DNA of 15,626 bases from an uncultured Clostridia bacterium. Its GTDB lineage: Bacteria > Bacillota > Clostridia > Oscillospirales > Ruminococcaceae. The DNA is taken from NCBI GenBank assembly GCA_947629275.1, contig CANRDG010000029.1:1-15626 (forward strand), in the 5' to 3' direction. Position numbers and translations under genes: made by a program. The notes beneath the pieces are model-generated. The model saw nothing but the letters and a program-made list of their open reading frames with translations, did not search any database and had not been told where the DNA came from. Positions 1-6,934 of the stretch are shown piece by piece. Position 1 is the first letter of the stretch. Every line of letters begins with the position of its first letter.

Positions 1-1578
1 GTGCTTGCTATGTATAAGTCGGAAAGTTTTGAAGACGCCATGAACAAGGCTGACAGGCTTATACAGGACGGCGGCTTCGGTCATACTTCTTCGCTGTATG
101 TAGATACTGTAAAATGCAGAGATAAGATAAATGCATTTGCAGAGAAAATGAAGACCTGCCGCGTGGTTATAAATACACCGTCGTCGCACGGCGGCATAGG
201 CGACCTGTATAATTTCAATCTTACACCGTCGCTCACGCTGGGCTGCGGAACATGGGGCGGCAACTCCGTTTCCGAAAACGTCGGCGTAAAGCATCTTATG
301 AATATAAAGACAGTTGCCGAGAGGAGAGAGAATATGCTTTGGTTCAGAACACCGCAGAAAGTTTATTTCAAAAAAGGCTGCCTGCCCGTTGCGCTAGCAG
401 AGCTTAAGAACGTTATGGATAAAAAGAGGGTGTTCCTCGTTACCGATAGCTTCCTCTATAAAAACGGCTATACCAAGTGCATAACCGACAGGCTTGACGA
501 AATGGAAATAACCTATACAGTGTTCTCCGACGTTGAACCCGACCCGACCTTGCTTTCCGCTCAGAAGGGTGCAGAGGCTATGAGAAAATTCGAGCCTGAC
601 TGCATTATTGCGCTCGGAGGCGGCTCGGCTATGGACGCAGGCAAGATAATGTGGGTGCTTTATGAACACCCCGATGCTGACTTCATGAGCATGGCTATGA
701 GGTTTATAGATATCAGAAAGAGGGTTTATACCTTCCCGAAAATGGGCGAAAAAGCGTTCTTTATCGCCGTGCCGACTTCTTCGGGTACAGGCTCTGAGGT
801 AACGCCGTTCGCGGTCATTACAGATCAGGAGTCGGGCATTAAATATCCTCTGGCAGACTATGAACTGCTGCCGAATATGGCTATCATAGATACCGACCTT
901 ATGATGAGCGCACCCAAGGGTCTTACAAGCGCCTCTGGTATAGATGCCCTTACCCACGCCCTTGAAGCGTATGCCTCTGTTATGGCTACAGACTATACCG
1001 ACGGTCTTGCGCTGAAGGCTATGAAGATAATATTCGAGTATCTGCCGAGAGCATATAACGACGGAAACGACGTTGAGGCAAGAGAGAAAATGGCAAATGC
1101 CTCTACAATGGCAGGTATGGCGTTCGCAAATGCGTTCTTAGGCGTGTGCCATTCTATGGCGCATAAGCTGGGCGCTTACCACCATATAGCGCACGGTATA
1201 GCAAACGCGCTTCTCATCACGGACGTAATGAGATACAACATCAGCGATAAGCCTCCTAAAATGGGTACTTTCTCGCAGTATCAGTATCCTCACGCCCTTG
1301 AAAGATATGCAGAGTGCGCAAGGTTTTGCGGCGTTCAGGGCAAGGACGATGAGGAAGTATTCGAGAACTTTATAAAGAAGATCGAGGAGCTTAAAGAAGC
1401 TATCGGCATAAAGAAAACTATCAAAGATTACGGCGTCGATGAACAGGTGTTCCTCGAAAGATTAGACGATATGACAGAGCAGGCGTTTGACGACCAGTGC
1501 ACTGGTGCAAATCCGCGCTATCCGTTGATGAGCGAGATAAAGCAGATGTATCTGAACGCCTACTACGGCAAACAGTAA
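1..1578 (+). CDS. adhE: Bifunctional acetaldehyde-CoA/alcohol dehydrogenase AdhE, 5'-truncated by the window edge
   Basis: AdhE reduces acetyl-CoA to acetaldehyde and then to ethanol with NADH, re-oxidising cofactor during fermentation in the cytoplasm. The visible 525 residues begin inside the N-terminal aldehyde dehydrogenase half, so the leading GTG is an internal Val codon and not a start. Residues 1-105 are the end of the ALDH domain, including GGIGDLYNF and GCGTWGGNS. Residues 112 onward form the iron-dependent alcohol dehydrogenase, with the nucleotide motif GGGSAMDAGK (206-215), PTSSGTGSEVTPF (258-270) and likely Fe ligands D315, H319, H384 and H398, whose spacing matches the family. 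Full AdhE proteins are about 870-900 residues, so roughly 350 are missing upstream. The C terminus is complete. A kinase gene follows after 24 nt, probably on the same transcript. Confidence 0.96.
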   Translation: MLAMYKSESFEDAMNKADRLIQDGGFGHTSSLYVDTVKCRDKINAFAEKMKTCRVVINTPSSHGGIGDLYNFNLTPSLTLGCGTWGGNSVSENVGVKHLMNIKTVAERRENMLWFRTPQKVYFKKGCLPVALAELKNVMDKKRVFLVTDSFLYKNGYTKCITDRLDEMEITYTVFSDVEPDPTLLSAQKGAEAMRKFEPDCIIALGGGSAMDAGKIMWVLYEHPDADFMSMAMRFIDIRKRVYTFPKMGEKAFFIAVPTSSGTGSEVTPFAVITDQESGIKYPLADYELLPNMAIIDTDLMMSAPKGLTSASGIDALTHALEAYASVMATDYTDGLALKAMKIIFEYLPRAYNDGNDVEAREKMANASTMAGMAFANAFLGVCHSMAHKLGAYHHIAHGIANALLITDVMRYNISDKPPKMGTFSQYQYPHALERYAECARFCGVQGKDDEEVFENFIKKIEELKEAIGIKKTIKDYGVDEQVFLERLDDMTEQAFDDQCTGANPRYPLMSEIKQMYLNAYYGKQ

Positions 1579-1602
1579 CAAGGTACGGAAGGGAGTATTG
1601 CA

Positions 1603-2352
1603 ATGCAACTGGATAATGTTATCGCTGTAAGAAAGGCAAAGACCGTCTACAGAAGTGAAGATAAATGTGTAAAGGTCTTCGATGCAGACTATTCAAAAGC
1701 CGATGTTCTGAATGAAGCGCTCAATCAGGCAAGGATAGAGGAAACAGGGCTGAATATCCCCAAGGTGCTCGCAGTTACCATGATAGACGGCAAGTGGGCG
1801 ATAGTTTCCGAGTATATCGAGGGCAAAACGCTTTCAGAGCTTATGAAAGAAAACCCCGAAAAGCTTGATGAGTATATGGAACTGTTCGTTGACTTGCAGC
1901 TTCAGGTGCAGTCAAAGACCTGTCCGCTGCTCAATAAGCTGAAAGATAAGATGAACCGTAAGATCAGCCAGACGCAGCTCAGTGCCACAACAAGGTACGA
2001 CCTGCATACTCGCCTTGAGGGTATGCCGAAGCATAATAAGGTCTGCCACGGTGACTTTAACCCCTCAAACGTGATAATCAGAGAGGACGGCACGCCGTTT
2101 GTTATCGACTGGTCGCATGCAACGCAGGGCAACGCCTCCGCAGATGCAGCAAGAACCTATCTGCTGTTTTCGCTGCACGGCGAGGACGACAAGGCGAAGA
2201 AGTATCTTGATCTGTTCTGCACAAAGAGCGATACCGCCAAGCAGTATGTCCAGAAGTGGATGCCGATAGTAGCCGCATCGCAGTCGGTGAAAGGCAACGA
2301 GCAGGAGAGGGAATTCTTGCTCAAATGGGCAGACGTTGTGGATTACGAATAA
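1603..2352 (+). CDS. Phosphotransferase-fold small-molecule kinase (APH/choline kinase-like)
   Basis: A 249-residue protein of the aminoglycoside phosphotransferase/choline kinase-like fold. The catalytic loop is CHGDFNPSN (148-156), giving H149, D151 as presumed catalytic base and N156; the metal-binding Asp sits in VIDW (D169). An N-terminal lobe with a hinge-like WAIVSEYIEGKTL (65-77) fits ATP binding. The substrate cannot be read from the sequence; such proteins can act on sugars, amino alcohols or antibiotics, and location in a housekeeping operon argues against a dedicated resistance gene. The ATG at 1603 has a good Shine-Dalgarno (GGAAGGGAG, 1587-1595). It begins 24 nt after adhE and is followed directly by a terminator, so adhE and this gene likely share one message. 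The fold assignment is strong; the function is unknown. Confidence 0.88.
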   Translation: MQLDNVIAVRKAKTVYRSEDKCVKVFDADYSKADVLNEALNQARIEETGLNIPKVLAVTMIDGKWAIVSEYIEGKTLSELMKENPEKLDEYMELFVDLQLQVQSKTCPLLNKLKDKMNRKISQTQLSATTRYDLHTRLEGMPKHNKVCHGDFNPSNVIIREDGTPFVIDWSHATQGNASADAARTYLLFSLHGEDDKAKKYLDLFCTKSDTAKQYVQKWMPIVAASQSVKGNEQEREFLLKWADVVDYE

Positions 2353-2369
2353 GGGGATAAAACGAAATG

Positions 2370-2399
2370 TCCGGTACATGATTGTGCCGGATATTTTTT
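2370..2399 (+). terminator. Rho-independent terminator of the adhE-kinase unit
   Basis: An 8-bp stem (TCCGGTAC at 2370-2377 with GTGCCGGA at 2384-2391, one G-T wobble) and a 6-nt loop, followed by TATTTTTT. It lies 18 nt after the kinase stop codon. Confidence 0.85.
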
Positions 2400-2401
2400 G
2401 T

Positions 2402-2529
2402 TGCGCTTACGCGCAGCGCTGGAGCGCACACGTTGACCGACTGTAAACAGTCGGTCAAGTGCCGAAAAAATCCCTTGCCGCCATGTATGGTCGGCGGCAC
2501 ATACCTTGCGGTATGACGGGCTTTTTTCC
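2402..2529. repeat. Hairpin cluster between the adhE-unit terminator and the inverted-repeat element
   Basis: This stretch has no credible gene. In order it holds TGCGC-TTAC-GCGCA (2402-2415); an 11-bp perfect hairpin TTGACCGACTG-TAAA-CAGTCGGTCAA (2433-2458); TGCCGCC/GGCGGCA with a 10-nt loop (2476-2499); and CATACC-TTGC-GGTATG (2500-2515). The last two are enclosed by a possible outer stem in which AAAAAATCCC (2465-2474) faces GGGCTTTTTT (2518-2527), with one mismatch. The enclosed unit could fold as a clover-like structure or act as a bidirectional terminator. It may be a repeat separate from the adjoining element. Confidence 0.6.
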
Positions 2530-2563
2530 TTTGCTATCCACAGTACGCAAAAACTTTAATCCC

Positions 2564-2625
2564 TGTCAAGAAATTAAAAGTTTTCGGTCAAGCTCTTTTT
2601 TACAGTTGCTTCGCAACTGCCAAGG
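2564..2625 (+). repeat. Left terminal inverted repeat
   Basis: Starts TGTCAAGAAA, contains AAAAGTTTTCG and CTCTTTTTTACAG, and ends in the hairpin CAGTTGC-TTC-GCAACTG followed by CCAAGG. It matches the reverse complement of 3095-3156 at 56 of 62 positions. Confidence 0.85.
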
Positions 2626-3094
2626 CTTGTGGGGTGTGGGGCAAAGCCCCACAATACGGAGCGCATACCTCACTTTCCGCGTTCTCTCAGAGAACGCCGC
2701 GCTAAGAGCTAGTTTTCTATCATAATAGTCGTACTAACACTTTTGCAAAATTATTGTTATGATTTTTTCACATTGTACGGCGTTCCATAATGGAACGCAG
2801 AAGGAGAGCGATAACTTCTACAAGGGGAGGCTCTCTGCAGGAGCAGCGTTCCCGTTGGAAACGCCCGAAGAATTATTTCACCCCCAAAATTTAAAAGCGA
2901 AATAATTCTTCCCGCGGTCGTTTACGACCGCTGCCCTCTTTAAAAACAGTCCACCGAACTATTTTGAAATTCACCTCTTGCAGAGCGCACGATGTAGGGG
3001 ATTTCGCCGTACTGCGGTAGCGTTCGCAAGCGAACGCAGGCGACAAAGGGCTTCCGCCCGGCGTATGCTTGCATACGCTATGACCCATGACGAC

Positions 3095-3156
3095 CCTTGG
3101 CAGTTGCGAAGCAACTGTAAAAAAGAGGTCAATCGAAAACTTTTCCTTTCTTGACA
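3095..3156 (-). repeat. Right terminal inverted repeat
   Basis: Mirror copy of 2564-2625. On the plus strand it reads CCTTGG, then the hairpin CAGTTGC-GAA-GCAACTG (3101-3117), an A-run, and ends in CTTGACA. The differences from the left copy are two adjacent bases near the outer end and four within an eight-base segment mid-repeat. Confidence 0.85.
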
Positions 3157-3204
3157 TGAAATTTTAGCTAAATTATGTTTAATAAAAAAATTTATTCTAC
3201 GCTA

Positions 3205-3233
3205 TTGCATTTTATACAAAACAGTGCTATAAT
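3205..3233 (+). promoter_or_regulatory. Sigma-A promoter of the PepSY-repeat gene
   Basis: TTGCAT (-35, 3205-3210), 17-nt spacer, TATAAT (-10, 3228-3233) with a TG one base upstream (extended -10). It begins about 50 nt outside the right inverted repeat, so the gene does not rely on the element for transcription. Confidence 0.8.
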
Positions 3234-3266
3234 CATTGTGTAAAATCTAAAAAGGAGTTGTTTTTT

Positions 3267-4193
3267 ATGAAGAAATTGTTTTCCACGCCGTTAAGGGCTG
3301 TCATTTCGTCGATATGCATATTGCTGATACTTTGCATTATTGCGGCAATAATCGCATTTTTCGTACTGAAAAACACTCTTATAGGCAAAGATGAGGCTCG
3401 CGATATCGCTCTTGAAGATGCCAATATTTCACGCTCTGACACATCGCGTTTACGGACGAGCCTTGAGTACGACGACGGCTATTTTGAATACGACGTTGAA
3501 TTTTACGTTGACGGCATTGAATACGAATACGTTATTGACGGTGAAGACGGCGGTATAATCAAGCGCGACATTGACGGTAAACGTCAAAACACTGCCCCGA
3601 ATGTCACTACCACCGCTCCCGAGCAGTCGGCTGCGCCGGCTGTGACGACGGCAGAAACTTCGGCAGAGGCTAATACGCCGCAGGTCACAACGGCTCCGCA
3701 GGGTGTGCCGACAGGCACGGAAACAACGACTGCCGCGACATCGGGCATAACGGAGGATGATGCGAAAGACATAGCGGTGAAAGATGCAGGCGTTGACGCG
3801 GCGGCGGTGATGTTCACAAAGGTAAAGACCGACTATGAGGACGGCATACAGATATACGAGGTGGATTTTTACACTGCTGACACCGAGTACGACTACGAGA
3901 TAGCGGTCGCAGACGGCAAGATAGTGAAGAAGAGCCACGAGGTAATGGCGGGCGGCACGCCGAACAAGGGCGATTATATCGGATCGGATAAGGCGGAGGC
4001 AATTGCGCTTGCTGATGCAGGATTTACGGCGGCTGATGTTAAATTTGTGAAGCGTCCAGAGCTGGACATTGACGACGGCAGGGCGGAATACGAAGTTGAA
4101 TTTTACGCAGGCATCACCGAGTACGACTACAAGATAGACGCTGTGAGCGGCGCGATAATAGAAAAGGAAACGGATAACAATTATCGCAGGTAA
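3267..4193 (+). CDS. Membrane-anchored protein with three PepSY-like repeats
   Basis: A 308-residue protein with a short basic N terminus, one strong hydrophobic segment (about 11-34) and an extracytoplasmic region, so probably type II membrane-anchored. Three homologous repeats of about 64 residues follow at 40-103, 160-224 and 238-302. Each starts with an acidic DEAxxIA-type helix and continues with YDDG...YEVEFY...EYDYxID...GxII, the PepSY pattern. A Thr/Ala/Pro-rich linker (104-159) separates repeats 1 and 2. PepSY domains occur as protease inhibitors or propeptides and in envelope proteins; the role here is unknown. ATG 3267 is chosen over TTG 3258 because AAAGGAG (3251-3257) is 9 nt upstream and the protein then opens with MKK before the hydrophobic segment. 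It has its own promoter and terminator and is very acidic. Confidence 0.85.
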   Translation: MKKLFSTPLRAVISSICILLILCIIAAIIAFFVLKNTLIGKDEARDIALEDANISRSDTSRLRTSLEYDDGYFEYDVEFYVDGIEYEYVIDGEDGGIIKRDIDGKRQNTAPNVTTTAPEQSAAPAVTTAETSAEANTPQVTTAPQGVPTGTETTTAATSGITEDDAKDIAVKDAGVDAAAVMFTKVKTDYEDGIQIYEVDFYTADTEYDYEIAVADGKIVKKSHEVMAGGTPNKGDYIGSDKAEAIALADAGFTAADVKFVKRPELDIDDGRAEYEVEFYAGITEYDYKIDAVSGAIIEKETDNNYRR

Positions 4194-4201
4194 GAATATT
4201 C

Positions 4202-4237
4202 AAAATAAAAACGGCGTGGGAGACCACGTCGTTTTTT
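4202..4237. terminator. Bidirectional terminator between convergent genes
   Basis: A 9-bp stem ACGGCGTGG (4211-4219) / CCACGTCGT (4224-4232) with a GAGA loop and one wobble, followed by six T on the plus strand and preceded by an A-rich run (4202-4211) that gives a T-tract on the minus strand. It can end both the PepSY gene and the leftward apbE operon. Confidence 0.88.
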
Positions 4238-4269
4238 GTGCGTAAAGTGGGTTAGTTTGCGCGAACTTT

Positions 4270-5313
4270 CTACCCCGTAATAACGTTGATTTTCATTCCT
4301 TTGTGTTTCTCGTCCGCCTCAAATCTGTCTTTTATCCCCTCCGTCACGTATGCCTGACCGTCTTTGCACAGCATAATCATCTCAAAATCTTTGTGGGTGC
4401 GCCAATGCTCGATCGCGCCGTCTTTGCCCATAACAAACAGCGCCGTCGAAAGCGCATCGCACAGCCTGCCCTCGCTTGCTATTATCGTCACAGACAAAAT
4501 ATCATTGTCTACGGGCGCGCCGCTTTTCGGGTCGATAATATGTCCGTACACAGTCCCGTCCGCCGCGGTAAAATTGCGCTCATACACCCCCGATGTCACT
4601 ATAGCGCAGTCGCTCGCACTGATGACCCCCACAACGCCGTTGCCCTCGGGGTCGCGCACGCCTATCTTCCACTCTTTTCCGTCGGGCTTTCTGCCTATCA
4701 TCACAATGTTTCCGCCAAGGTCAATAAGAGCCGAATCTACGCCGTTTTCTTTCAGTATTTCAGCCGCCTTGTCGCTCGCGTATCCCTTGCCGACAGCCCC
4801 CGTATCAAGCATAACGCCGCTCGGCAATGTCACATTATTCCCACTGACCGTTACTTTTTCATACCCCACATTTTTCAAAAGCTCCTGAATTTCCTCGCCG
4901 CTCGGTACTCTGTTCTCGCCGCCTGTAAAACCCCAAGCCTTAACAACGGGGTAGAGCGTGGGTTCCAGCGCGCCGCCCGTGCGTTTCGCCATTTCCAGCA
5001 TAAACGAAATAAGCTGCGCAGTTTCTCCGCTCACTGACACTTCGCCGCCGCCATTTACAGCAAAGATCTCGCTGTTTTCGTCCGTCACCGACCACAGCTT
5101 GTCAAGTCGCTGCACCTCGTCTTTTGCAAGTTCGGCAGCCTTTTGCGCACTTTCGCCGTATGCCGTTACAGACATATACGTATCCATAGCGAAAAAATCC
5201 GCCTTTTCAGCGTTTTCGCTGCCTCTGCCCCCAAAAGAACACGAGCAAAAAGTCGCCGCTATGCATACTGCGGCAAGAATTATCTTAATTCTTCTTCTGC
5301 GAAGCAGTGGCAT
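4270..5313 (-). CDS. apbE: FAD:protein FMN transferase ApbE (lipoprotein)
   Basis: ApbE transfers FMN from FAD to a Thr/Ser of target proteins, outside the cytoplasmic membrane, with Mg2+. The 347-residue length is typical. A basic start and hydrophobic stretch (11-22) end in FCSC, with C25 as probable lipidation site, although this is a non-standard lipobox. Family motifs are DTYMSVTAYG (44-53), ALEPTLYPVVKAWGF (115-129), DTGAVGKGYASD (170-181), GHIIDPKSG (257-265) and the metal-binding CDALSTALFVMG (285-296, with D286 and T290). It is the last gene of a three-gene operon: its start lies 13 nt after the CAP gene stop, and its GGAGG directly follows that stop, suggesting coupled translation. 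No standard FMN-binding-domain target is present in the window, but the preceding CAP protein carries a flavinylation-like DVGTGAT. Confidence 0.95.
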   Translation of the reverse strand: MPLLRRRRIKIILAAVCIAATFCSCSFGGRGSENAEKADFFAMDTYMSVTAYGESAQKAAELAKDEVQRLDKLWSVTDENSEIFAVNGGGEVSVSGETAQLISFMLEMAKRTGGALEPTLYPVVKAWGFTGGENRVPSGEEIQELLKNVGYEKVTVSGNNVTLPSGVMLDTGAVGKGYASDKAAEILKENGVDSALIDLGGNIVMIGRKPDGKEWKIGVRDPEGNGVVGVISASDCAIVTSGVYERNFTAADGTVYGHIIDPKSGAPVDNDILSVTIIASEGRLCDALSTALFVMGKDGAIEHWRTHKDFEMIMLCKDGQAYVTEGIKDRFEADEKHKGMKINVITG

Positions 5314-5326
5314 AGCGACAGCCTCC

Positions 5327-6928
5327 TTAATTTCTTATTTTGCGTATTATAACGAATATAACGCCCACAGCGGCAAGTCCGCCTGCGCCGCCCAGCACGA
5401 TAAGCAGTACACTTTTGCCTTTGCTGTTTTCATTGTCGGCAGAATTATTGCCGCTCGGCTCGGTTATTTCTGTACTTTCGGTGTTTTCAGAATTTTCTGT
5501 GCTTTCTTTACTTTCTGTACTTTCATCACTTTCTGTACTTTCGGTCGTTGTAACTTCGCTTTCTTTGGGCGTGGTAACTTCCACAGTCGTAACATCGCCC
5601 GTCGTTGTGCCGCTTTCAGCATAGCTCTCCTGCGATGTTGTGATGTCCGTACTGCCTGAAGCAGTCGTAACTTCCGAGTTCGTTGTGCCGCCGTTTTCTG
5701 TAGTTACTTTTGCAGTTGTAGTTTTTGTAGTATTACCGCCGGAAGTTGTTTTAGTGGTAGTCTTCGGCGTAGTGGTTTTCTTTGTCGTGGTCGTCACAAT
5801 TTTGGCGATAGTTCTCTGCTGCTTGTCACCGCATACCGAGCATACCCTTTCTTCCAGCCCCTCCTGCGAGGCTGTTGCCTTTCTTATCACCTTGTATTCG
5901 CCGTAGCTGTGACCCTTTGCCGCGATAGCTTTGTTTTCGGTCTTTCCGCAAAGAGAGCATTTTCTGCTTTGCGAGCCGTCTTTGGTGCAGGTAGCAGCCG
6001 TCGTGGTGTTCCAGCCGCTCCATTTGTGGTTGGTACATTCAACCTTTACAGTTACCGATACGCTCTTGCCGTACAGGCTCGCTGTAAGGGTAGCACTGCC
6101 TACCGATTTGCCGCTTATTTTTCCGCCGCTTACAGAAATAGCATTTCCGTTTACCGACCAGTTAGGCGTGGCGACGCTTGTAATATTTCCTGCAAAATAA
6201 TCTGAGTATTTCATAGATATTTTAGCTGTTACCGAGGGCAGATCAGCGCTTCCTCCCAAAGGTACTGTAATACTGCCTGACGATGGCGTCAGCGTTATAC
6301 TTCCAACGTCGCTTTTTGCAATATCAACGTTGACATTGGTCGCACCCGTGCCGACGTCTTTCTTTGCAATGCCGGTAGGGCGGTATCCAAACTCCTGCAC
6401 CCAGTAATCCATGCCATTCACATTAACGTGCGCTATGCCTATGTACGAAAAATCACCCAGCATATTGCGCCTGTGCCCCTGACCTGCGTATTTTTCATTT
6501 GTTTCCTGCCAGCCTTCAAACACCCAAGCTACAGTATTGTACCCTGCCGCTATGTTCTCTCCGTTTGAATAACCGTTTGCGGCAGTAAAACACATTGTTC
6601 CGTTCGGTCTTACATGAGCAAAATTTACAGCTATTTCGGCAGCCCTCTGCATTGCCGCCTGCTCAAGACCGTAATCATACTGAAATTTTTCAAGACCACT
6701 CAGATAGATCTTTTCGGTGCTGCTTTCATTCCAGTACCACGCATCTTTTCCCGTGCGGAATTTGTTTATCATGTCAAGCATACTGCGCGCGCCTGCCTGA
6801 TCGTACTTTACCGAAACAGGCACGGTGTATACATCAGCAGCAAATGCGGTCATACAATTTACTGCCGACATCATAAAAATCATCAGCGCCGCAAACAGCG
6901 CCGACAGCCTTTTACTGATTTTCTTCAT
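5327..6928 (-). CDS. Secreted, C-terminally membrane-anchored CAP-domain surface protein
   Basis: 533 residues with a signal peptide (1-30, ending TAFA), a CAP/SCP-PR1 domain (about 48-182, with H105, GENIAAG 124-130, GHRRNML 151-157 and GYRP 181-184), an Ig-like beta domain (about 208-298), two zinc-ribbon-like repeats (about 301-340 and 340-376, CSLCG and CSVCG), a long Thr/Ser/Glu-rich linker (378-500) and a C-terminal membrane helix (506-528) with a basic tail. No LPxTG motif is seen, so anchoring is by the helix. Bacterial CAP proteins are mostly uncharacterised. Between the CAP and Ig-like domains lies DVGTGAT (191-197), matching the ApbE target pattern Dxx(S/T)GAT; T197 would be the acceptor. 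The start lies 6 nt after the preceding stop, with GGTGA overlapping that stop, so the gene is tightly coupled in the operon. Confidence 0.9.
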   Translation of the reverse strand: MKKISKRLSALFAALMIFMMSAVNCMTAFAADVYTVPVSVKYDQAGARSMLDMINKFRTGKDAWYWNESSTEKIYLSGLEKFQYDYGLEQAAMQRAAEIAVNFAHVRPNGTMCFTAANGYSNGENIAAGYNTVAWVFEGWQETNEKYAGQGHRRNMLGDFSYIGIAHVNVNGMDYWVQEFGYRPTGIAKKDVGTGATNVNVDIAKSDVGSITLTPSSGSITVPLGGSADLPSVTAKISMKYSDYFAGNITSVATPNWSVNGNAISVSGGKISGKSVGSATLTASLYGKSVSVTVKVECTNHKWSGWNTTTAATCTKDGSQSRKCSLCGKTENKAIAAKGHSYGEYKVIRKATASQEGLEERVCSVCGDKQQRTIAKIVTTTTKKTTTPKTTTKTTSGGNTTKTTTAKVTTENGGTTNSEVTTASGSTDITTSQESYAESGTTTGDVTTVEVTTPKESEVTTTESTESDESTESKESTENSENTESTEITEPSGNNSADNENSKGKSVLLIVLGGAGGLAAVGVIFVIIRKIRN

Positions 6929-6934
6929 AAAATA

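Larger units (their letters stand above)
2564..3156. mobile_element. Non-coding element bounded by 62-bp inverted repeats (MITE-like)
   Basis: A 593-bp block bounded by 62-bp terminal inverted repeats matching at 56 of 62 positions without gaps. Inside lie many short perfect hairpins: GTGGGGC/GCCCCAC (2636-2652), GCGTTCTC/GAGAACGC (2679-2697), GCGTTCCA/TGGAACGC (2780-2798), GCGTTCC...GGAAACGC (2846-2864), a 13-bp stem GAAGAATTATTTC (2867-2879) with its complement at 2899-2911, GCGGTCG/CGACCGC (2914-2931), GCGTTCG/CGAACGC (3020-3037) and GCGTATG/CATACGC (3061-3078). No transposase or other convincing protein is encoded, and the two 88-codon frames crossing it look spurious. No clear target-site duplication was found. 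Long inverted ends without a transposase suggest a MITE mobilised in trans; a structured RNA or a dispersed intergenic repeat are alternatives. Confidence 0.55.

Noticed and set aside
2459..2725. 88-codon plus-strand frame in the hairpin region
   Set aside because: It crosses the gap between two repeat structures and the left inverted repeat, has no convincing RBS, and the protein is low-quality with no recognisable motif.
2891..3157. 88-codon minus-strand frame inside the inverted-repeat element
   Set aside because: It is built from palindromic repeat sequence, starts at the right inverted repeat, and shows no domain; likely a translated repeat.
2400..3160. CRISPR array
   Set aside because: Hairpins are irregularly spaced and differ in sequence; there are no direct repeats with uniform spacers.
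4136..4160. Flavinylation motif in the third PepSY repeat (DAVSGAI)
   Set aside because: The acceptor Thr/Ser position is Ile, and a terminal DxxSG is common in PepSY domains.
4303..5037. 244-codon plus-strand frame opposite apbE
   Set aside because: Fully antisense to apbE, which has clear family motifs; no RBS or recognisable domain.
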